Below, in pieces: positions 16,185 to 24,185 of a stretch of DNA of 24,185 bases; positions within the stretch are counted from its first letter, which is position 1, and each line of letters begins with the position of its first letter. The notes beneath the pieces were generated by a model that saw nothing but the letters and a program-made list of their open reading frames with translations, was not told where the DNA came from and searched no databases. The DNA lies in contig BNXB01000016.1 in assembly GCA_025999255.1 (NCBI GenBank), positions 1 through 24,185 on the forward strand, in the 5' to 3' direction. The DNA is from Bacteroidia bacterium. GTDB taxonomy: Bacteria; Bacteroidota; Bacteroidia; Bacteroidales; Azobacteroidaceae. The position numbers and the translations under genes were made by a program.

Positions 16185-17918
16185 ATGAGAACGATAAATC
16201 AAATTATATACGGGCTTTTTCTGATTCTTTTCACCTCCTGCACGTCGATGCTCGATGAAAGTCCGCAAGGAGTTGTTTCGGATGCAGACCTGAATAGCCC
16301 CGAGAGAGTGGAACAAATGGTCAATGCGGCCTATTCGTTTTGTGGTCAAAATCATTTCAATAAACAATTCGGTTTACCTTATGAGGAAGGATCCGTTCGC
16401 GGCGGCGAAGCATACAAAGGCGGCTCCGGTACGAACGATAATGCCGAAAGGAATCTTTGGGAAACGTTTGTTTACATGCAGCCGACAACTACGGGCGACC
16501 TGGATAACCTATGGTGGGTTCATTACGTGGGAGTTGGGCGCGTTCACGACGCTTTGCGGCGTGTGCAGAAATTATCGGAGACCGAATATCCGCAAAAGCA
16601 GAAACGGATTGCCGAACTGCGTTTCCTGCGAGCACACATATATATGTACATGAAGCAATGTTTCAAATTCTTCCCTTACATCGACGAAAATACACCTGAT
16701 GAAAATTACGGTACAGTGAGCAATGACGAACTAACCGACCAGGAACTGTGGGGCAAACTGATTGACGATCTGCGTTTTGGAGTCGCTAATCTTCCCGACA
16801 AGCAGGAAGAAGTAGGCCGACCTACCCGGTTTGCCGCCAAAGCTTATCTGGCCAAAATGTTGATGTTTGCCGCATACGAACAGGACGGCAATAATAATGT
16901 CGTGAATATCAATAAGGAAAAACTGACCGAAGCGGCAAGCCTGTGTAAAGATATCATTGACAATTCCGGAAAATCCTTGTATCCTGATTTTGCCCAAAAC
17001 TTTCTGTATGAATATGAAAACGGGCCGGAATCAATTTGGGCGATACAATATTCGGCAAATGACGACAATTCGCCGACAGGACGTCTTAATTCATGGTTGA
17101 TTTATCCAATCAATTCCGAATACGGTTGTTGCGGGTTCCTACAACCAAGCGTCAATATGATGAATCGCTTCAAAACACTCAATGGAGTACCCGATTTTGA
17201 AAATTTCAATCGAGGAGAAACCTTGGACAACAAGGAAGCATTTGTTAAAACACCGATGGATCCACGCTTAATGCATACAGCCTGCGTTCCGGAAATGCCA
17301 TGGAAATACGATCCGGAATACATTATGCAAACGAGTTGGGCGCGTTCACCGGAGGTTTACGGATATTCCATGAGCCAGAAAATGATCGTATTGCCATCCT
17401 GTCCTTGTTTTCGTAAAACGAATCCGTTCATGGGTAGCGGTTTGAATTGGGATGTACTACGCCTGGATGAAGTAATCCTATGGAGAGCGGAAGCTTTAAT
17501 TCAATTGGGCGGACAAGACAATATCAATGAAGCGCTTACGTTGATCAATAAAATTCGGGAACGTGCAGCAAGCAGTGGCGGCCGGCTCATATTTGCAAAC
17601 GGTTCGCATACAGGAAAATTCGATGTCGCTCCGTATCAACCGGGGAAAAACTGTCCGACATGGGATCAGGCGTTTGCCTTCAAAGCCTTGCAATGGGAAC
17701 GGCATCTGGAATTCAGCACCGAGGGTAAATGGTTTTTCGATCTGGTGCGTTGGGGTATTGCCGCAGAGTTCATGAACGAGTACTTCAATACGGAAAAAGA
17801 ACGGAGAACTTATTTGAAGGATGCGAAATTCACCAAGAACAGAGACGAATATTTCCCGATTCCGCAGCAACAGATCAACTATGTAAAAGGTCTGTACAAA
17901 CAAAATACGGGTTGGTAA
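16185..17918 (+). CDS. SusD-like glycan-binding lipoprotein (RagB/SusD family)
   Basis: SusD proteins sit on the cell surface as a lid over the SusC barrel and bind the glycan. This 577-residue protein has a lipoprotein signal with Cys19 (LILFTSC) followed by the typical SMLDESPQGVVSDADL start. It also shows the helical repeat sequence RIAELRFLRAHIYM and the C-terminal family features DEVILWRAEALIQLGG, LTLINKIRERA and WERHLEFSTEGKWFFDLVRWG. Length and motifs are normal for the family. It directly follows susC. Confidence 0.95.
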   Translation: MRTINQIIYGLFLILFTSCTSMLDESPQGVVSDADLNSPERVEQMVNAAYSFCGQNHFNKQFGLPYEEGSVRGGEAYKGGSGTNDNAERNLWETFVYMQPTTTGDLDNLWWVHYVGVGRVHDALRRVQKLSETEYPQKQKRIAELRFLRAHIYMYMKQCFKFFPYIDENTPDENYGTVSNDELTDQELWGKLIDDLRFGVANLPDKQEEVGRPTRFAAKAYLAKMLMFAAYEQDGNNNVVNINKEKLTEAASLCKDIIDNSGKSLYPDFAQNFLYEYENGPESIWAIQYSANDDNSPTGRLNSWLIYPINSEYGCCGFLQPSVNMMNRFKTLNGVPDFENFNRGETLDNKEAFVKTPMDPRLMHTACVPEMPWKYDPEYIMQTSWARSPEVYGYSMSQKMIVLPSCPCFRKTNPFMGSGLNWDVLRLDEVILWRAEALIQLGGQDNINEALTLINKIRERAASSGGRLIFANGSHTGKFDVAPYQPGKNCPTWDQAFAFKALQWERHLEFSTEGKWFFDLVRWGIAAEFMNEYFNTEKERRTYLKDAKFTKNRDEYFPIPQQQINYVKGLYKQNTGW

Positions 17919-17965
17919 TAATTTTAAAATCGGTAGAAGTTAAGTAAATAATAATCATAATTAAT

Positions 17966-19123
17966 ATGAACAAAAATGTAACTATTGTTTCGAGAATCAT
18001 TCCAGTCATGATGGCATTTTTCACGATGGGATTTGTCGATCTGGTCGGGATAGCAACCAACTATGTAAAGAGCGACTTCAGCTTGTCGGATATGGCTGCC
18101 AATTCATTTTCAATCATGGTGTTTGTATGGTTTCTGGTATTTTCGATTCCTACCGGCATATTGATGAATAAGATTGGACGGAAAAAGACGGTATTGATCA
18201 GCTTGATTGTTACTTTTCTGGGTTTGATTATACCGTTTGCGATTTACGACAAAACAAGTATGATCGTGTCCTTTTCTCTGCTTGGTATAGGCAATACGCT
18301 GATGCAGGTATCTTTGAATCCGCTACTGACAAATATCATCAGTGACAAAAAATTACCCAGCTATCTGACTATGGGACAGTTTATAAAGGCTATAGCTTCA
18401 TTAATAGCGCCGGTTATCGCAACACAAGCGATTATATATTTCGGAAACTGGAAGCTATTGTTCCCTTTATTTGCCGTCATTTGCCTGATTGCCGCCGTTT
18501 ACCTGTTTTTTACCGATATAAAGGAACAAGCGGCGAGAGAAACATCGTCTTCTTTCCTGAAATGTATCTCGCTTTTAGGTAACGGCATGGTATTCTTACT
18601 GTTCGCAGGAATACTGGTGCATGTAGGTATTGATGTGGGAATGAACATTACTGCGCCGAAATTATTGATCGAACGAATAGGCCTTCCCCTTTCCGAAGCT
18701 GGGTACGCAACCAGTATATACTTTCTTTTCAGAACATTCGGCTGTTTCGCCGGCACATTCTTCCTCGCACGCTTTTCCGTCAGGAAAGTGTTTATTATGA
18801 GCGTTTTGTTAATTCTCGCCGGTATATTAAGCTTTTATATAAGCAATTCCACAATAGCCATTTACACCGGTATCGCATTAGTCGGTGTCGGGAACTCAAA
18901 CGTTTTCCCGATCATTTTCTCCAATGCGCTGTCGTTGACTACTCAAAAGAATGAAATGTCGGGTCTGATGGTTATGGGTATAGCCGGCGGAGCCATATTT
19001 CCGGTATTGATGGGATTTGCATCCGACAGTATCGGCAGTCAGACAGGTACAGTAATTGTTTTGACGATCTGTATCGCCTATCTCGTATTTCTGATATCAA
19101 AAATTAAAGCAGTTGAAAAATAA
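17966..19123 (+). CDS. MFS sugar transporter
   Basis: This 385-residue inner membrane protein is made almost wholly of hydrophobic segments, consistent with about 12 helices. It carries the MFS loop motif between helices 2 and 3 (GILMNKIGRKKTVL, about residues 64-77). The general sequence is like the FHS (fucose-permease-type) sugar:proton symporters used in Bacteroidota. In this operon it should import the monosaccharide released by the next gene's enzyme. The exact sugar is not evident. Confidence 0.85.
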   Translation: MNKNVTIVSRIIPVMMAFFTMGFVDLVGIATNYVKSDFSLSDMAANSFSIMVFVWFLVFSIPTGILMNKIGRKKTVLISLIVTFLGLIIPFAIYDKTSMIVSFSLLGIGNTLMQVSLNPLLTNIISDKKLPSYLTMGQFIKAIASLIAPVIATQAIIYFGNWKLLFPLFAVICLIAAVYLFFTDIKEQAARETSSSFLKCISLLGNGMVFLLFAGILVHVGIDVGMNITAPKLLIERIGLPLSEAGYATSIYFLFRTFGCFAGTFFLARFSVRKVFIMSVLLILAGILSFYISNSTIAIYTGIALVGVGNSNVFPIIFSNALSLTTQKNEMSGLMVMGIAGGAIFPVLMGFASDSIGSQTGTVIVLTICIAYLVFLISKIKAVEK

Positions 19124-19134
19124 ATAAAATAAAT

Positions 19135-21192
19135 ATGAAGAAAATAATTTTTTCAGTCATAATAGTATTTATGACAATATCTTGCGTTAAGAACATTTCC
19201 GACAAACCAGTCGAAGTCGTGTTAATGTCTTCGGATTGGACTTTCGATATTGCAGGAAAAACAGCAGCCGGCACATTGAATACAGAGATTCACCACACAA
19301 GTCTGCCGAATCCTGAAAATATCGAAAACGGTTTTACCATAAGATTTACTGCTGACTTAAAGGAAATCAGCGACGAACACACCTTGATAGAAATCCCACA
19401 AATACTTACTGTCCGCTTTCGGCAGCACGATCCCGCAGATCGCGAACGCCAGAATTATCCTGCCTTTAAAATGCCGGACGGAACAGTACCTATCCTTGAA
19501 GCGTCTTTAGGGTTGCAATTCCCTACCGGTGACGGCGAATTGAAGGATATGAGCATCGGTATTCCGCTTGCTATGCTCGAAAAACCATATAGTAAGCATG
19601 AAATCATCCTGAACTTTTCAGGAATAAAATGGACGATGTATGTTGATGGAAAACTGCTTGATAATGATTTCGCTCTTGGTTATCCGCAATGGACAACCGA
19701 AACGACATGGAACATAAACCCTGATATTGTCGGCAAAGCTGATATTTATTTCCCTGCATTACAACCCGAACAACAAACGACGCAAAAGCCTGAAATCGTT
19801 CCTGAGATTCAATACTGGACTCCTCAGGGACATAACGCCTGGGTAGGCGATGTAGTAACGTTCTATCATGAAGGACGCTACCATGTTTTTTATCTCTATG
19901 ACCGCCGGCATCACGGTAGCAAATTCGGGCGCGGAGCACATTATTTCGAACATCTGTCGACAACCGATTTCAAGACATGGACAGAACACGAACCGGCCAC
20001 GCCGATCGAGGAACAGTGGGAAACATTCGGCACAGGCACGCCCTTTGTCTTAGATGGTAAATTCTGCATCAGTTATGGTTATCATACTACACGTATCTAT
20101 CCGAAAGAACAGACCTCTTTGCCCGAAGAATGGGAGTTCCTGGAAAAGAATGGATACACAGGCGCGTTCAACCGCAATAACATAAAAGGGTTTCCGGCCG
20201 GTTCGAGCTACTCAGTCAGCGATGACGGCCTTTCGAATTTCCGTAAAACAGGTGTCATCTTTCATCCATGCGAAAATCCGAGCGTTTACATCGACCCTGA
20301 AGGAAAACTGAAACTGCTTGCAAACTATCAATCGAAAGGTATCTGGGAATCGGAATCGGTCGATAGCGGATGGAAATGTATCAATCCGGATTTTCCGCCC
20401 GGAGGCGATTGCACTTTCTTTTTTCGCTGGGGAAAATATGATTATATTATCGGAGGATTTAACAATCTCTGGTCTAAACCGGCTTCCGAAGCTGACACGG
20501 AATATAAGAGCGTTGTAGCTCAAGGCCTTGATTTCTACAATGGCGTATGCGTACCGGCTATCTCGGAAATTCCCGGCGGACGTTTTCTGATGGCCGCATG
20601 GATGAACATACGAGGTTGGGGAGGCCCGCTAATTATTCATGAACTGATACAATTTTCCGACGGACGTATCGGCTCAAAATGGATGGATGAAATCACGCCT
20701 GCTACAGGAAAGCCCAAACAGCTGGCATCCGAAATCGCCGGAACATCGACATACCCCGTTGATTCACAATCGTTCATGCTGACTTTCAACGTTCATTCCA
20801 AAAAGAAAGATGGAAAGCTCGGCATTGTTTTTCTTGGAGAGAACGGTGAGCAGAATGCCTGCGAACTGCAAATTCGTCCTGATGAATTTCTTGCACAATA
20901 TTCGGGAGGTGTGTTGAACGATTTTTCCGGCAGCGAAAAGACTTTGCGTCAAAACGGTAATCTGGAGTTTAACTTTGCAATAGAAAAACTCATTGGAGTT
21001 GATAAACCATTCACTGTCAGGGTAATGGTAAAAAGCAATGCAAAATTCGGAGGATCGGTTATTGATACCGAAATTGCCCGTCAGCGTACGATGCTCTCCT
21101 ATCGTCCCGACCTGTATGTCAAAAGCCTGCTATTCCGTACCGACGGAATTGAAATTAAAGACGTAGCTATCGCTCCGGCCATTAATAACTAA
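19135..21192 (+). CDS. GH32-like lipoprotein glycosidase with N-terminal LamG-like domain
   Basis: The 685-residue protein has a lipoprotein signal with Cys17 (MTISC). Residues about 30-210 look like a concanavalin/LamG-type fold (IILNFSGIKWTMYVDGKLLD). From about 225 comes a clan GH-J type five-bladed propeller: NAWVGDVVTFYHEGRYHVFY places Asp239 as the nucleophile in the position of WMNDPNG. AHYFEHLSTTDFKTW corresponds to the usual GHAVSKDLVHW, and ETFGTGTPFV to FSGSAVV. A C-terminal beta-sandwich follows from about 560. GH32 enzymes release fructose from fructans, but these motifs are divergent, so another ketose or a different linkage is possible. It starts 11 bases after the MFS stop and is 10 bases from the kinase. 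Confidence 0.75.
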   Translation: MKKIIFSVIIVFMTISCVKNISDKPVEVVLMSSDWTFDIAGKTAAGTLNTEIHHTSLPNPENIENGFTIRFTADLKEISDEHTLIEIPQILTVRFRQHDPADRERQNYPAFKMPDGTVPILEASLGLQFPTGDGELKDMSIGIPLAMLEKPYSKHEIILNFSGIKWTMYVDGKLLDNDFALGYPQWTTETTWNINPDIVGKADIYFPALQPEQQTTQKPEIVPEIQYWTPQGHNAWVGDVVTFYHEGRYHVFYLYDRRHHGSKFGRGAHYFEHLSTTDFKTWTEHEPATPIEEQWETFGTGTPFVLDGKFCISYGYHTTRIYPKEQTSLPEEWEFLEKNGYTGAFNRNNIKGFPAGSSYSVSDDGLSNFRKTGVIFHPCENPSVYIDPEGKLKLLANYQSKGIWESESVDSGWKCINPDFPPGGDCTFFFRWGKYDYIIGGFNNLWSKPASEADTEYKSVVAQGLDFYNGVCVPAISEIPGGRFLMAAWMNIRGWGGPLIIHELIQFSDGRIGSKWMDEITPATGKPKQLASEIAGTSTYPVDSQSFMLTFNVHSKKKDGKLGIVFLGENGEQNACELQIRPDEFLAQYSGGVLNDFSGSEKTLRQNGNLEFNFAIEKLIGVDKPFTVRVMVKSNAKFGGSVIDTEIARQRTMLSYRPDLYVKSLLFRTDGIEIKDVAIAPAINN

Positions 21193-21202
21193 TTAGTATT
21201 TT

Positions 21203-22528
21203 ATGTGTTATTTAGGAATTGATTTAGGAACAAGCTCGATTTGCGGCGTAATATATGACCGGGAAACAAAGTCGGTAACGTCCATCACCAAAGAAAATAC
21301 GGCGACTATTGAATCGTCGCCGTATATCTGGGAAAAAATACAAAATCCTTCCTTGATTATGGATACTGTCATGGATATAATCCGGGAATTTACATCAAAA
21401 TACACTGACATAAAAGGGATTGGCATTACAGGTCAAATGCATGGCATACTTTACGTCGATGAAAACGGAGAGGCTTTGAGTCCTCTTTATACATGGCAGG
21501 ATGGCAGGGGAAATCTTCTGTTCGAAGCAAATAAGACATATGTAGAGTATTTGTCTGAAAAATCGGGATATCCGTTGGCAACCGGTTACGGGTTGGTTAC
21601 TCATTTTTATAATACGATAAATAGCAATATCCCTTGTAAAACTGCAAAGTTATGTACAATCATGGATTATGCCGTTATGAAACTGACGGGGCGGAAGAGT
21701 CCGCTGACAGACTATACCAATGCCGCCTCATTAGGTTGTTTCAACTTGAAAGACCTGTGTTTTGACCTGCAAGTAATCGAGAAAACCGGTATCGACATTT
21801 CGATACTTCCAGAAACAAGCGAGTCGGGAGTTTTGGCGGGTTACTATTCCGGCAAAATACCCGTTTATTCGGCAATCGGCGATAACCAGGCAAGTTTTCT
21901 CGGTTCGGTAAAAGATATCCCCCATTCTATCCACATCACGATCGGTACCAGCAGCCAGTTATCCGTATATTCCAAAGAATATGTGAAATTAGAATTGCTT
22001 GATACCCGTCCGTTTCCCGGAGGCGGATATATCCTCGTCGGCGCAGCTTTATGCGGAGGTCAATCGTTAGTTATCCTGAAAGAATTTTTTGAACAGACAT
22101 TGAGATTTTTCGAGACAGAACCTGCCAACACCACAGGCTTTTTTGAAAAAACAGCTTCAATACCGGAAGATTCGTTCCGGCAGGAATTACCTTTCAGTGA
22201 AACATGTTTTTACGGTACACGTTCAGAGCCGATGAAAAGAGGAACAATCACCAATATCTCGGCGTCAAATCTGACGCCTGAGAATTTAATTATCAGCTTT
22301 CTGAACGGCATTTCATCCGAATTGCATGCATTTTACGAACTTATACCGGATAATATCAAGACCGACAAAAAGATATTAGTCGGGTCGGGCAACAGCATCA
22401 AAAAAAATCCGTTGCTGGTGAAAGCCATTGAGCGACAATTCGGTTACAAACTGATCTTTTCCGACCATGCCGAAGAAGCCGCTTTAGGCGCCTGCTTTTG
22501 CGGAATAAAACAGGAGGACTGTTCTTAG
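21203..22528 (+). CDS. FGGY-family carbohydrate kinase, sedoheptulokinase-like
   Basis: The protein phosphorylates a sugar with ATP in the cytoplasm. Motifs visible are the phosphate-binding DLGTSS (7-12), GITGQMHG (74-81), TWQDGRG (97-103), catalytic Asp227 in AIGDNQASFLGS, and IGTSSQLS (about 249-256). GITGQMHGILYV followed by LYTWQDGRG recalls animal and bacterial sedoheptulokinases more than xylulokinases or glycerol kinases (from memory, not searched). At 441 residues it is somewhat short for FGGY kinases, but both lobes are there. It is the last gene of the operon and is followed by a strong palindrome. Confidence 0.8.
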   Translation: MCYLGIDLGTSSICGVIYDRETKSVTSITKENTATIESSPYIWEKIQNPSLIMDTVMDIIREFTSKYTDIKGIGITGQMHGILYVDENGEALSPLYTWQDGRGNLLFEANKTYVEYLSEKSGYPLATGYGLVTHFYNTINSNIPCKTAKLCTIMDYAVMKLTGRKSPLTDYTNAASLGCFNLKDLCFDLQVIEKTGIDISILPETSESGVLAGYYSGKIPVYSAIGDNQASFLGSVKDIPHSIHITIGTSSQLSVYSKEYVKLELLDTRPFPGGGYILVGAALCGGQSLVILKEFFEQTLRFFETEPANTTGFFEKTASIPEDSFRQELPFSETCFYGTRSEPMKRGTITNISASNLTPENLIISFLNGISSELHAFYELIPDNIKTDKKILVGSGNSIKKNPLLVKAIERQFGYKLIFSDHAEEAALGACFCGIKQEDCS

Positions 22529-22531
22529 TCT

Positions 22532-22593
22532 TGTTCTGAAATAGGTTGACAGGTTATGAATATATTCATAACCTGTCAACCTATTTCAGAACA
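22532..22593. terminator. Perfect 62-bp palindrome, bidirectional terminator
   Basis: The sequence is its own reverse complement over all 62 bases, centred between 22562 and 22563, giving a stem of up to about 29 bp with a minimal loop. It lies between the convergent kinase and M16 genes and would stop transcription from both sides. The stem is far longer than a normal terminator, and no strong T-tract follows. Confidence 0.75.
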
Positions 22594-22601
22594 TATAAAA
22601 T

Positions 22602-24185
22602 TTAATCTTTCACACCGGTCATAATCACCTGAATCAAATTCTTTTGATTCAGGAATTGTTTGGCAAGAGCTTTCACATCAGCAGGAGTGATAGCTTTCAA
22701 CGTTTTTTCGTAGTCGGTATAACCATCATAACCATTCCTGTAAAAACCGGTGATTATACTATTCCAATAACCATTTTCTTTCAGGTTCTGCTGATAATCT
22801 TTTAACATGGCTTCTTTTGTTTTCTGAAAATCCGCATCTCTGGGACCATTATCGGCTAAAGCCTGGAATTCTTTCAAAACAATACCATTAAGAAACTCTT
22901 TCTTTTCCGCATTCGTTTCAAAATTAATAAATACAGTAGCATCTCCCTTAGGATAATCCGAAATTCCTCCACTTACACCGACTCCATAAGTACCACCTTC
23001 ATCTTCCCTTACTTTCTCGGTATAAACTATCCTCAATATCTTTTGCAACACATTCATTTTTAAGCGAGAAGCCATATCGTCATTCAATTTTCCGCTATAA
23101 ATATCAATAACAGTGGTTTTAGGATCTTTCATTTCCTTATTAAAGTCGTTTTTAATCATTCCACTGTTATATCCGACCTCAACCTTGGCAAATGTTTCTT
23201 TCCTGTTGATAGACGGTAAGGCTCCCAAATACTGTGTAATTTGCGCTTTAACACTGTCAGGATTAATATTACCGACAAAAACGAATGTGAAATCACTTGC
23301 ATCTTTGTACCGGTCTTTCCGCCAATCCATGATTTTCTGATAATCCACCTTATCCAGATCTTCAGCAGTGAGACGGGCATTTCTTTTTTGATTTTTATAA
23401 GCCACTTTTGTCAAAGTATCACTCAAAGCGATATTAGGAGATGCCAATTGGCTTTCCAATACCGATTTATATCTTGATTTAAAAGATTCGAAAGCATCCT
23501 GATCCATTCTTGGAGCCGTAAAATTCAGATATATCAACTGCAACATTGTTTCAAAATCCTTTACGGATGAAGAACCGCTCAACCCCTCATAAGTAAGTGA
23601 AACAAAAGGACGTACCGAAACCTTTTTGCCGGTAAGCACTTTTTGCAAATCTGTCTGGCTGAAGGAGGCAAGTCCCCCTAAACCCGACACATCACCATAA
23701 ACTTTAATATTTACCATCTCGGTTTCAGGGAAAAGAGAAGATCCTCCGGGACTGGTTGCCGACATCTGTATTTCATCATCCTTGAAATCCGTAGATTTGA
23801 TTACTACTTTTACACCATTGGAAAGGACAAAATCAGTTGTTCCGAATTTAGGATACTTTGTTTCCGATTTAATGGTTCCGCCTTTAGGCAGATCTTTCAT
23901 CAAAGGCTCATTACTTACTTTATCTTCATAAGGTTTTATATCTCCCTGACGAGCTTCATTGAACCAGGCAAGCAATTGTTCTTTCGTAGGAACGGTAACA
24001 CCGTCTTTCTCCGGAGCGGTAAAAGTAATTACGATATTTTTATCTCCGATAATTTCCTGAATATATTGATTCACAGCCTCGACAGAAATAGAAGGTGCAA
24101 CACTGTTCATCATATTATATGTATATTCAATCCCCGGCGCACTTCCCCCACGGGTGAAATGATTAACATAGGTAGAAGCATAGCT
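22602..24185 (-). CDS. M16-family zinc peptidase, C-terminal part (runs off the window)
   Basis: The reading frame is open to the right edge (528 residues visible), so the Met at 24113 is internal. The visible part contains HFTRGGSAPGIEYTY near the edge, then a complete second M16 domain: the sequence from FVLSNGVKVVIKSTDFKDD onward, and the conserved EDEGGTYGVGVSGGISDYPKG region (about residues 410-435) typical of the inactive C-terminal half of pitrilysin-like two-domain peptidases. The zinc motif HxxEH would be in the part outside the window. In Bacteroidota these are exported; the signal is not visible here. Confidence 0.9.
   Translation of the reverse strand, partial: SYASTYVNHFTRGGSAPGIEYTYNMMNSVAPSISVEAVNQYIQEIIGDKNIVITFTAPEKDGVTVPTKEQLLAWFNEARQGDIKPYEDKVSNEPLMKDLPKGGTIKSETKYPKFGTTDFVLSNGVKVVIKSTDFKDDEIQMSATSPGGSSLFPETEMVNIKVYGDVSGLGGLASFSQTDLQKVLTGKKVSVRPFVSLTYEGLSGSSSVKDFETMLQLIYLNFTAPRMDQDAFESFKSRYKSVLESQLASPNIALSDTLTKVAYKNQKRNARLTAEDLDKVDYQKIMDWRKDRYKDASDFTFVFVGNINPDSVKAQITQYLGALPSINRKETFAKVEVGYNSGMIKNDFNKEMKDPKTTVIDIYSGKLNDDMASRLKMNVLQKILRIVYTEKVREDEGGTYGVGVSGGISDYPKGDATVFINFETNAEKKEFLNGIVLKEFQALADNGPRDADFQKTKEAMLKDYQQNLKENGYWNSIITGFYRNGYDGYTDYEKTLKAITPADVKALAKQFLNQKNLIQVIMTGVKD

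Overview
The window looks like a piece of a Bacteroidota (order Bacteroidales) chromosome. Three things support this: a SusC/SusD pair, Bacteroides-type promoters (TTTG, 19-21 bases, TAnnTTTG) in front of several genes, and a lpxK-punA-thiL gene block of the kind seen in Bacteroides relatives. No rRNA, tRNA or CRISPR array was seen.

Left part (1-8507): this reads as an integron-like cassette array in mirror image. A tyrosine recombinase (7428-8507, +) points away from a run of cassettes that are all on the minus strand. The order from the recombinase leftwards is: a divergent promoter pair and an attI-like site (about 7109-7288); cassette 1, an FRG-domain protein; attC1 (6167-6293); cassette 2, a single-chain restriction-modification enzyme split by an IS1634-type insertion sequence; attC2 (1731-1984); cassette 3, a zinc-metallopeptidase-like lipoprotein; attC3 (251-507); and the start of a probable fourth cassette cut short at the window edge. 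Each attC-like site is an imperfect inverted repeat bounded by ACCTAAC/GCCTAAC-like and GTTRRRY-like boxes. A 128-bp multi-hairpin element, about 97 percent identical between copies, sits exactly at the expected crossover point (G^TT) in attC2, attC3 and the attI-like site, but not in attC1. I consider this element, together with its array, the most novel object in the window.

Middle part (8558-11523): a housekeeping block on the minus strand encodes lpxK (lipid A 4'-kinase), punA (purine nucleoside phosphorylase) and thiL (thiamine-monophosphate kinase).

Right part (11551-22528): a polysaccharide utilisation locus. A GntR-type regulator with a LacI-like sensor domain (minus) is divergent from a five-gene plus-strand operon: SusC porin, SusD lipoprotein, MFS sugar transporter, GH32-like lipoprotein glycosidase, and an FGGY kinase closest in motifs to sedoheptulokinase. 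The 313-bp divergent region holds two well-formed promoters and three copies of TTTACATAT, one within a perfect 16-bp palindrome. The likely logic is: glycan capture at the outer membrane, release of a ketose by the glycosidase, import by the MFS protein, and phosphorylation by the kinase, with the regulator sensing a product. A perfect 62-bp palindrome then separates this operon from a convergent M16 peptidase gene that runs off the right edge.

All family assignments are by reading motifs; no database search was run.
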